Positions 37,023 to 49,264 of a stretch of DNA of 64,000 bases are shown one piece after another. Source of the stretch: Paraspadella gotoi. Taxonomy: Eukaryota > Chaetognatha. The notes under the pieces are model-generated. The model was not told where the DNA came from, did no database searches, and saw nothing but the letters and a program-made list of their open reading frames with translations. Positions within the stretch are counted from its first letter, which is position 1, and each line of letters starts with the position of its first letter. The stretch is taken from assembly GCA_051294375.1 (NCBI GenBank), contig CM119266.1, positions 6,155,431-6,219,430 on the forward strand, read 5' to 3'. The position numbers and the translations under genes are program-made.

Positions 37023-37072
37023 TACGAAATCATAAACCGCGTTTGACGTCAAACGCGGTTTATGATTTCGTA
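37023..37072. repeat. Perfect 50-bp palindrome
   Basis: Two 25-bp arms without a spacer: TACGAAATCATAAACCGCGT at the left outer end, its exact reverse complement at the right, and GTTTGACGTCAAAC across the centre. No mismatch was found. The flanks are not symmetric. DNA like this can extrude as a cruciform and may be a short terminal-inverted-repeat remnant. Confidence 0.95.
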
Positions 37073-37329
37073 TGACATCCGCGTTCGTAATCAACATCGG
37101 ACTTTTTTCGAATCTCGCGCCAAAATTGGAAATCGATATCCAATTTTTAGTATTCGACTAACGAAATTTTTATAAAATAGATTTCTAAATTCGGATGCAA
37201 ATAATCAATTTAAATGGATTTTGCAGATGGATTATTATCTCACATCCTGTTTCAAAATGTCTTTTAAACTAAGTCTTAACAAGAGATTTCTTGGCTACGA
37301 GTTTCAGTTCGTTTGCTAAATCAAAAATT

Positions 37330-37590
37330 CAATCACATTCTTCTTGTACACGCGCGCGTTATAAATTCTTACACCCGTGCGCAAAATATTCACACACGCC
37401 CGTAGATATTCAAACGCCCTCGCGCGAGATCTTCACACGAGTGCGTAGCGGTTGGACATTGTCCAATGTAAATGCGCGCGTGACGAATTCTCGCCCACAA
37501 GTGCGGGATGCATCCTCACAAGCGCGTGTGGATCTCATTCGCGCGCGTGAATCTTCCTTTCACGCTCACGCGGGTGAATGAAGGATCTCG
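37330..37590. repeat. CpG-rich degenerate periodic tract
   Basis: About a dozen related words recur every 20-27 bp: TTACACCCGTGCGC, TTCACACACGCCCG, TTCACACGAGTGCG, TTCGCGCGCGTGAA and TTCACGCTCACGCG. Spacing is irregular and both orientations of ACACGCGCG-type words appear. A 96-codon plus frame across it is a by-product. The density of CpG contrasts sharply with the AT-rich flanks. Confidence 0.7.
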
Positions 37591-37599
37591 GTCGAGGTC

Positions 37600-38097
37600 T
37601 CAGGTTGCGTGAGACTCAAGACGTTAGATTGTTTTTTCTCTCATAAGGTTTCTTCGGCACTATTTTCCGAATGCGGCCCATAATAATTAAACCTAATCTT
37701 TTATTTAATGCTAAACCCTAACCATAATCCCGAACCCTCACCTGATCCTTAATATAATCTAATCCCTAATCTAATCACTAACCCTGTACTTAATCTTTAA
37801 ACGTAATTCTGAATTTAAGATGAAATGAATCGCTTCTGTAAAATATGGCCGCTTCTTCTTCTTTCTCTTTCGCTCGAAATCAAATCGAAGCTCAACGAGA
37901 TTTTAAGGGTTTTCGTCGTCCACAGGATTTTTTATTAGGAATATTTTTTTATTTGTAATTTAAATTAAATAAGTTAATAGTATTTATCATTTTAGAAGTT
38001 TCTTTTAATCACTATGTTTTTTTTAAAGTTTTAGTAAAAAAATTATTTTTAGAATAACCAAGGTTTAATTTTTTTTATTATTATTATTATTCTAAAT
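37600..38097. other. Intergenic AT-rich DNA
   Basis: Scattered CCTAA/TAACCC words at about 37690-37800 resemble degenerate telomere-like sequence but form no array. No gene is seen. Confidence 0.6.
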
Positions 38098-38251
38098 TCA
38101 AAGGCAATAAAAATTCAAGGAATTCGTTTTTTTAAAATTTGACATATTAAACCTATTGATGTCGATAGCGGTGTACCTGCGCTCGTAGACGATAAGGCTA
38201 ATGAAGCGACGGGCGACGCGTTGTCGATAACCGTCTTCCCAATTAAAGGAC
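38098..38251 (-). CDS. Orphan terminal exon, unrecognised
   Basis: Acceptor TTTCTCAG at 38252-38259 is followed by SFNWEDGYRQRVARRFISLI and VYERRYTAIDINRF, ending at TGA (38100-38098) after 51 codons. Two alternatives exist: the exon may stop at a GTACAC donor after VYER (low end 38177), or it may run to the stop codon as annotated. The composition is clearly protein-like. No preceding exon could be joined to it. I do not recognise the family. Confidence 0.4.
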
Positions 38252-39134
38252 CTGAGAAAAATAGGAGAAGAGAAAGAGAAAGATTAGGGATAAAAAGAAA
38301 AGAAAGAAGAGAAAGAATAGGAATGTAAAGAAACAAAAAAGTATATAAAAGCGAAGGACAAAAATAGTGAGAGGTGAGGAAGAAAAACAGAGAAGATTAG
38401 AAACGAAAAACAAAAAAATAGATAATAACAAGAGAGAGAAACAAAAAATAATGAGAGAAACTAAAATATAAAATATTAGTTCTCACGCAAATTTCATTTT
38501 TTCTATTCTATTTTAAGTTTGTAGAAAAAAGTTGCCAAGCCCAAGGTCACTCAGTCACAGGAGAAAATAAGAGAAACAAAAAAAAACACAAAACAAAACA
38601 AATTGATCTTCTTCGTTTCGGTACAAAAGCGACATCTGCCTCATAACGGCGACGACGATAGTAACGACGACGACGACGACGACGATGCACCGGCGAAGCT
38701 TTACAATTTTATTCAACAAAAAAAGTCGCAATCAACCTTCCAGCGTTCCCTAGTGGCAAAAAATGTAACATTTGATTTAAAAAAATTTAAGATTAACGAT
38801 TAACTTCATTTTTAAATATTAACGATTAACTTCATTGGCTGTAAATAAACTGAGCTGTGACCGAGAGAGTCTTGATTGATGACGAGCAGGCTCTCGTAAG
38901 TTATTAATTGCCACGAATAAGGGATGGAAACCCTAACCCATCATAGGCCGTACCAAGTCTGGAGGCGAGATAGCTTATTTATTGATTGAATGGATAAATG
39001 TTGTATTGTTTGTACCTACTTCATCAAAAATTCTTTCCCTAATGATTTAAACATTAACAAGAAACCCGCTCCCTTTATCCTTTCCATATTCATTACCTCA
39101 CAACTCATCATCAGATTCAGCATCCTTTGCCACC
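38252..39134. other. Intergenic A-rich DNA
   Basis: Purine-rich, with a GAC repeat at about 38648-38685. No supported gene. Confidence 0.6.
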
Positions 39135-41715
<2,581 letters not shown>

Positions 41716-42842
41716 GACGATTGTGATCTCTTAGGAGTCAGATGATAAAAGAGTGATATACCGTTTCTGTTCGCTAAGCTACGTAGACCTTGCTTGGTTT
41801 TTCTTGTTGTTGCTTTTATAATGAATAGTTTATCTTCTTAGGACAAATAAACAAGTCATTATTCACCCTCGGACAGTATTTGCATGAAAATTTGCTTACA
41901 ATATGGAAACAATTTTTGAATCAAAAAATGTTGAATTAGGTAATTAGCCTTTTGAAGTCATGAAGTCAAATTTGTCATCAAATAAGAATCTATCAGTATT
42001 CAGTAGTCAAAGACTAGACAATGGCCACGAACGCAGATGCATATAAACAAAGAAAATATAAAATCTAACGGCTTTGTTTTGAATTTTCCCTCGGAACTTT
42101 GAGGAAGGTGAGTCTTCTTCTAGGTAAGTGCCCATCTCGTCTCTTGTAACAATGATATTTAGCTTTAAATGTTACTTGGTAATTCTTAAAAATATGCGGA
42201 ATCAAGGATGAATCTAATCCTTTCCACCAATCAGAATAGAAGACGAGAATTTTATATTCAAATAACGGAAAACACATTTTTTCACTTGAGCCAATCATTT
42301 AATAGAACGCAATTTCTAGGACCAATCAATTCGCCAACAATTGTGTTGGACTCTCAATGGATAAAATCCACCTGTTTTTTCGTCCAATGAGCGACAAAGA
42401 CCAAAAACCAAAGACCAATTAAAGAAGAAAACTTGAGAAAATTTTTTTAGGATTAAGAAAAATTGGTATACATATTTAAGTTTTATATTTATTTATTCTG
42501 ATTGTTAGTTCTTAAACTTAAATCAATTTATATTTTATAACATCGTTTTCTAAGTTTAAGAATTGATTAATAAAGTAAATAAATAAGATAGTTATAAAAA
42601 ATATTTTTAAACTTTTTAAAACTATTAAAAATATGTTGCAAGATAGATATTAATTTTAATTGATTCCAATTCTTAAATTTTTTTATTGGTTGTACCAATT
42701 ATATAATATTTTGCAACATATTTTTTAAATTAAACTTTTTAAAAAGAATTGTTCCCATTCAAAGCTACAGCTACATTATTGTTTATTTTAATTTAATAAT
42801 ATCAAAATAAAATATAGAAATAAAAAATAATTTAAATTTCAG
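41716..42842. other. Intergenic AT-rich DNA
   Basis: 5' flank of the multi-pass membrane gene. No other gene is supported; frames at about 42065-42390 lack splice sites and coding-like composition. Confidence 0.6.
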
Positions 42843-43270
42843 CAGATCCCGACTCTATAATTCACTTTGTCGGTCTGTCGGTCCACCCCTTCAATCTTGT
42901 TGGGCATTCACTTATATCATGTCAAAAGATCGAATTATGATAAATTATGCAAAAAAACGATGTCCCTCCATCCGTCTGTCTGTCGGTCCATCCTACCTTA
43001 GCAAAAAATAGCAATTACTTATGATTGGATGGATGGATTGGAATAAAATTTTGTGTGTTGGTAGGGAAGTGTGTGATTGAGCTGGATATGAAGTTTCGAT
43101 AGAATCGTCCAAATGAAATTGAGTTTAAATAGAAAAAAAAATTTTACTATTTGAATACCAATTAGTCATGAGTGGATGGGGCGAAGTTTTGATAGAATCA
43201 TTTGAGTGAAAATGAGTTTAAATAGAAAAAACAAAGAACCTGTTTTACTAATTGATTATGCTTCTTTTTT
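42843..43270 (+). repeat. Dispersed repeat, copy 1
   Basis: Starts CAGATCCCGACTCTATAATT and continues through GTCGGTCTGTCGG, a TTGTTGGGCATTCA-like word, GTCCATCC runs, GATTGGATGGATGGATTGG and GTGTGTGATTGAGCTGGATA. The same order is found in the copy at 44063-44640, and the head also at 23150-23320 inverted. No coding capacity. Family not recognised; probably a non-autonomous element. Confidence 0.75.
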
Positions 43271-43289
43271 TTTTATTTATATGTAAATG

Positions 43290-43545
43290 TAAGATGTATT
43301 AATTAATCAAATAATTAATCAGTTAATTAATCATTTAGTAAATTAATTAATTAATAATTAATTAATCAGTCAATTAATCAATCAAAATAAACATTTTGGA
43401 TCAAATTAATTAATTAATTGCCTAATTAATTAAATAATTAACTTAAATTAATTAATTATTAATTAATTAAATAATTAACCTGAATTAATTATCAATTAAT
43501 TATCAATTAATTAATTATCAATTAATTAATTAATTAATTACCAAT
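43290..43545. repeat. TTAA-type simple repeat
   Basis: Dense AATTAATT/TCAATTAA words across about 250 bp with almost no G or C, between the two dispersed-repeat copies. A shorter version follows the second copy at about 44560-44625, so it may be part of the repeated unit. Confidence 0.85.
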
Positions 43546-44062
43546 AATGATCATGAGCAGAATCCGATATTGTTTGCTCAAACTTGTTTAAATTAAACTT
43601 TATAAAAAGAATTGTTCCCGTTCAAAGCTGTAGGTTTATATTAATATTTATTTTGATTTAATTAGGTCAAAATAAAATATAGAAATAAAAAACATTTTTT
43701 TTTTTTTTATTACACGGTTAGAGTTCGAGTTTAGGCTCTATCCACTATTCAAGTATTTGATTATCAGTGCGATAAATTCTTAGATCTCCGAACTTGTAAA
43801 GTTCTCGCTTAAAGAGAAAGTTGGTTCTATTCGCGACCGAAACGTTTATAAGTCAAGTTTTGGGCTAAAAGTCAACTTTACTCATCAGGTACGAATGCAT
43901 CAAGTTTTAGTTTAGTTTTAGTTTAATTTCATTTATCACGTGGCCGTTTTTTTTCGTACTTATCAGTGCCGTCTTGTTTTCCTTCAGAAGAACTCGGTCA
44001 CCTAACCCGATAAGTGCGCAGATTCCTTCTTGTTGGGTTTTTTAGTCGGATCTGCTTATCGG

Positions 44063-44640
44063 CAGATCCCGACTCTATAATTCACTTGGTCGGTCCGTCG
44101 GTCCGCCCCTCAATCTTGTCGGGCATTCATTATATCATGTGAGAACATTGAATTACGATGAATTATGCAAAAAAAAATGATGTCCGTCCGTCCGTCTGTC
44201 CCACCTTAGCAAAAAATTCAAATTGCTCGTGATTGGATGGATGGATTGGAATGAAATTTTGTGTGTGGGTAGGGAAGTGTGTGATTGAGCTGGATATGAA
44301 GTTTCGATGGAATCGTGCGAGTCGAAATGAGTTTAAAATGGAAAAAAACACAAAAATTAATTTCACTATTTAAGTGGAGGGGGCGATTAACCTGAAATTT
44401 TATATGTGGGTCGGAAAGTGTATGATTAAACTGGAAATCTAGTTTTGATGGAATCGTTTGAGTGGAAATGAGTTTAAATGGAAAAAAACAAAAAACCTGT
44501 TTCACTCTTTGATTATGCTTCTTTTTCTTTTTATATTAAATGTAAATGCAAGATGTATTAATTAATCAAATAATTAATCAATTAGTCAATTAATTAATAA
44601 TTAATTAATCAGGCAATCAATCAAAACAGATCCGACATTG
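44063..44640 (+). repeat. Dispersed repeat, copy 2
   Basis: Direct repeat of the 42843 copy, about 1.2 kb downstream. It is preceded by GGATCTGCTTATCGGCAGATCC, an inverted head that could form a hairpin. The body contains a second partial internal repetition of the GGAAAGTGTATGATTAAACT-type motif at about 44410-44500. Substitutions between copies are frequent. Confidence 0.75.
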
Positions 44641-45368
44641 TTTGCTCAAACTTGTTTTCGTTTGGTTATAAGAAGTTTAGGTAAACCTGATTTTGACCGA
44701 CCATGCGGGTTAGTCTGGGGCAGTTATCGCCGCTGATGTCCCTCGTCTTAGCTGTTCGTTAATTTTCCACCGTCTAATTATCTTATTAACTCGTGAACTT
44801 ATTACTCTGGTTGAGCGTCTTGGAGTCGTTACACATTCTGTCTCCTTTTTAACTGTCTCCATATCTCAACTGTCAGTTTTAAGTATAACTGTCAAATTCT
44901 GAGATAGCCGCACCACTTAATATCACTTAATATCAGTTTTTGAAAACAATTTTTATTCGAATATTCTTGAAAACTCTTTTTGAAAACCCTCTATATTACT
45001 TCTATTAGAACTTTTATTTTCATTTTCTCAAATTTAAAAGTAAAACTCGGGCGTGTTTAACATAATAAACTTTTTTTTTTCAAGGAAACAAAATCCTTCC
45101 TTTTTCTAAACTTGGCATCGTCCTCCCACGATATCGAATTTAATTATTTTCTCATTTTAACTTTAATTTTCGTCCTAAAGTAAATCCTTCCTGTATTGGA
45201 TTTTTTTAAAAAGATATTATCCAAACTTAAATGACTTTAAAACCGTTTTGATTTACTTGAAAACGTATTGTATGTTGATTCACCTTGCCTTAACCTAATT
45301 ACTTGCCACTTTTCCGTCGTTTTAATTAAGTTAAATAATTAAGTAAAATTTTAATTTTTTCCCCACAG
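44641..45368. promoter_or_regulatory. CBS upstream region and probable 5'UTR intron
   Basis: The sequence TTTTTTCCCCACAG at 45355-45368 is a strong splice acceptor, 66 bp before the CBS start codon. This suggests a non-coding first exon further upstream and transcription starting somewhere in this interval. I cannot place the promoter. Confidence 0.35.
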
Positions 45369-45434
45369 AAAAAAAAGAGTATAATCCGGTCATTCTCGCT
45401 CAACGGCTGCCATTTCCAGGACGCCGACGACGCC

Positions 45435-47414
45435 ATGTCGAGTGACGCGTCAGTGGCGCGCAAGTCCTCGCGCGCCTCGATCGAGGAGCGTCAGTGGCGC
45501 CGCCCCGATCTGCCCTCCAAGTGTCGGTGGGACGATCGGGAGACGACGGCGTGTCCTCACCGAAAATCTACGTCGCCCAACCTTCCGTCGGCAAAGGACC
45601 GCCTCTTCCCCAACATCCTTCATTGCATCGGCGACACTCCGATGGTGCGGATCAATCGCATCGCCGCCGACGCCGGCCTCCGCTGCGAACTCTACGCCAA
45701 GTGCGAATACTTCAACGCCGGCGGGAGCGTCAAGGACAGGATCGGGCGCCGCATGGTGGAAGAGGCCGAGCGGAGCGGTCTGCTCAAGCCCGGCGCTACG
45801 GTTATCGAGCCGACGTCGGGCAACACGGGAATCGGGCTCGCCCTCGCCTGCGCGGTCAAGGGATACAGGTAGTTGTGGAAGGTTTGTTGGAAAGGTTTAA
45901 AATATTTATCGTTCTTTTAAATATTTACAGAATATAAGATTAAAAAATATCACCACTATTGCTTGAGGAGTAAGCAGCTTAGCAAGTTAGCTAACTTAGC
46001 TACTTGGTCTAGTAGAGTGCTTACTTTGAAAGTTAATTTAGTTCATTTAAATTTTACTTTTATCGGCCTACTCTGCAACATCCCCCCCCCCAGATGCATC
46101 ATCGTGATGCCGGAGAAAATGTCGATGGAGAAAGTGGACGTCCTTCGAGCTCTCGGCGCGGAGATCGTTCGAACGCCGACTGAGGCGGCCTTCGACGCCC
46201 CGGAGTCTCACATCGGCGTCGCCGCTCGTCTCCACAACGAAATCCCAGATTCCGTCATCCTCGATCAATACACGAATCCTTACAATCCGCTCGCCCACTA
46301 CGACGCCACCGCCGAGGAGATCCTCGTCGCCCTCGACGGCCGCGTCGACATGCTCGTCGCTTCGGCCGGCACCGGCGGCACCATCACCGGCATCGGCAAG
46401 AAGCTTAAGGAAAAGTGTCCCTCCGTGCGGATAGTGGGCGTGGACCCAGTGGGTTCGATCCTCGCGCAGCCCGAACGGCTCAACGACGACAAAGGGTCAG
46501 GGTTTTATGAAGTCGAAGGCATCGGTTACGATTTCGTGCCTTCGGTGCTGCATCGTCAAGTCGTGGACGAGTGGCACAAGAGTCGAGATAAGGAATCCTT
46601 CATCATGGCCCGACGACTCATCCGGCAGGAGGGCCTGCTCTGCGGCGGCTCCAGCGGCAGCGTCGTCGCCGCCGCTGTCGAAGCCGCCAAGGAGCTGGAG
46701 GAGGGTCAGCGGTGCGTGGTCATTCTGCCTGATTCCGTGAGGAATTACATGTCCAAGTTTCTCTCCGACGGTTGGATGGTCGAGCGCGATTTCTTAGAGG
46801 CGGACGTCCCCGCTGATCTGGCCAACAGTTGGTGGTGGAACCTGAAGGTGTCGGCGTTGGATCTCAACGCGCCGATGACGGTGGAGCCGCGGATGCAGTG
46901 TCAACACGTGCTGGAGATCCTGGACCGGGAAGGGTTCGATCAGATCCCGGTCACCGACGCGGCCGGGGTTGTTCTCGGCATAGTCACCATCGGTAATCTT
47001 CTCGGCAGCATCCTCAACGGCAAAGTCTGCATGGGTGACCCTGTATCCAAAGTGGCCTACGCCAAGAGCAATCAGGTCTCCATGGGGGCCACGCTGGGCA
47101 AGCTCTCGCGCATACTGGACACGGAGCATTTCGTCATCGTGGTCCACGAGCAAAAGACTTATCGAACGACGGAGGAGGTCGAGTTGAAGAAGATGATCTT
47201 CGGAGTCGTCACCAGGATCGATCTGCTCAATTTCATCAAGAGCAACGACCTCGGGCGCGGTGAAGGAGATGGCGGCGGCAAAATGCGGCGTCGCGCCGCC
47301 GCAGAGGACGGCAGAGCAGCGAGGAAGGTGATCGTCGGCGTCGGTGGGGAAGGAAAGATCGAAGAGTGCGATGACGACGAGCGAGAGGAGGAGATAGGGG
47401 GGAGAGAGGAGTGA
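45435..47414 (+). CDS. CBS: Cystathionine beta-synthase, heme-type
   Basis: Two exons, 45435-45868 and 46094-47414, code for 584 residues. The enzyme condenses serine and homocysteine to cystathionine with PLP in cytosolic transsulfuration. The heme-binding N-terminus has Cys30 (LPSKCRW) and His42 (CPHRK), matching the human Cys52/His65 pair. The PLP lysine is Lys100 (NAGGSVKDR); [12 protein letters not shown] and [12 protein letters not shown] bind PLP phosphate and substrate. The C-terminal Bateman (CBS-pair) module, which in vertebrates responds to S-adenosylmethionine, runs from about LNAPMTVEP to [13 protein letters not shown]. The human CPGC redox motif appears as CPSV, so that disulfide cannot form. 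After the usual end there is an extra tail of about 50 residues, basic then acidic. No frameshifts are seen. The start was chosen as the first ATG after the acceptor at 45368, with homology beginning soon after. Confidence 0.98.
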
Positions 47415-47749
47415 GAGGGAGAGCGAGTCGCCGCGGAGATAACTTGTAAATGGACTATGGAATTCGGTTGTAATAAGAACTGCGAACTGGAATGTGGTTA
47501 TTTTTCGTTAACCAGTGAAATCAATTATTAATCCCGGTTTACACAGGGTAGTTTTTTTAGAGATGTTTATTCTTCTCAATACTCATATTAAATTAGTTAA
47601 TATTATTTTTGTTATAGATGTTCTTGTACCAAAATTTGGTTAGTGTTCTTCAAATTATATTCAAATCCCAAGGATTTTTTCTTTTAATAGCCTAATTTAA
47701 AGTTTTTGAAAAAAGTAATTCAGTAAATGATATGTTATGTGTGATGCAT
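47415..47749. other. CBS 3' flank
   Basis: AT-rich 3' region, no other feature seen. Confidence 0.6.
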
Positions 47750-47940
47750 CTCCCGACAGGTGGCGATGAGGGCTTTGGACCTGCAGTGACCACCGCATGT
47801 CACTGGCGTGTTTATGGCGACTCAATCACACTTTAAACAGCGTGAGGGGATTGTACCCGGAAATTACGGTTGGTGAACGAGTACTTGTCCAAGCCAATGG
47901 GACAAGTTGAGTTTCACCAAGCTATACGGGAGGCGAATTT
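47750..47940 (-). mobile_element. Diverged inverted copy of the tRNA-derived SINE
   Basis: Read on the minus strand it repeats the order of the 40.7-kb element: an A-box-like TGGCTTGGACAA, a B-box-like CCGGGTACAATCCC, then the tail words CATAAACACGCCAGTGACAT, GGTGGTCACTGCAGGTCC. More mutated than the other copy. Confidence 0.6.
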
Positions 47941-49264
47941 AGGATTAGCCACAATGTATTCCTCTGAGATGGTAAGCGTATATAATTTTTCATGTTATTA
48001 TTCCTAGTTATCAATATTTTCCTTAACTTATCAGTATTCCGTTACCATTAAAAAACCCGAAACCCTCATAAAGAATTGTAAGTCGATGTTTTTATTCCTA
48101 AGTTATGGCTTAGTTTGTGTAACTGTAAGGGAGTGTGAGTTCATCTTACCGCAACCCGTATGTATTGGTTCACATGATCAGCATCAAAACTAAATTCACA
48201 GTTCAAAAGGTTCATAACCATTTCTATTCATTTGCTTTCAAAATAAATCCACTAGTTTTTTTGTTTCATTTATAAAATTTATTTCTGAGTAAGAAATAAA
48301 ACACAGACGGTGTGAACAGTTAAAACCGCACTTGCACAAAATAAATTCACAGTTGAGTCACAATGTAAAAATGTTTTTGAGGAGCTCGGCCGTAAGCTGT
48401 ATGACGTATTTAATGAATATATTCTTTAATTTATTAGTAATGCGATTGGTAGGGAAACGATAAGTTCGGTTTAAATTCTGATTATGAACAATGTTAACTT
48501 CAGAAATAAACCTAAATCGATAAAGATCCGCAGGTAATGTTATGCTATCAAAACGATTCTAAAAATACGGTTATATCGAAGGAGGCTCGGTGATGGCAGA
48601 AAGGGATTTTCATATAAAATATAAAAAGTTTTATATTGAGTGTTTGAGAAAGACATTTAGCGTCGGACCTATTTAATCTAAGACTTTTTTTCGGCGTGAC
48701 GAGACTGCGTAGCGCCAAATCTCAACACCTGATCTACTAACTACTAAGGCGGAACAAAGTAAAAACTAAGAGTTATGTAATATAAATAATGTTAGAGCAT
48801 CCCTGTGGGATAGCGAAATTTTTAAAAATAATGTTTATTTTTTGTATAGTTAATAATATAGAAGCATTTAAAGTTTATCGTATTATCATATATATATATA
48901 TAGTATATATAATGATTAAATATATGATGGACAAATACTTTTTATATTATGGAACTCCTAATGATAAAAAGTGATCAATTTTGGCCCGCCTTACTAACTC
49001 CACTCTCCCGCAATACCTTCGAATTTTCTCCCCGCAATTTTTAACCTGTGTCAACTGAGCAAAGAGCAATTGGTTCGTCACCTTGGGAGCATTGAGCAAT
49101 GAGCAATGAGTAATGTCCAATTGTCCATTTCTCTTCCCCCACCCGTCTATATTCCCCTTTACAACTTTCTTATCGCTGGTACTCGGCTGTCTCATAGATC
49201 AATTCGATACCGTTAATTACCGTTATCCTCTTATCGACATTTTTAGCCCCCCCCCCTACTCATT
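47941..49264. other. Intergenic AT-rich DNA
   Basis: No supported gene. Contains a short TA-rich stretch at about 48887-48912. Confidence 0.65.
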
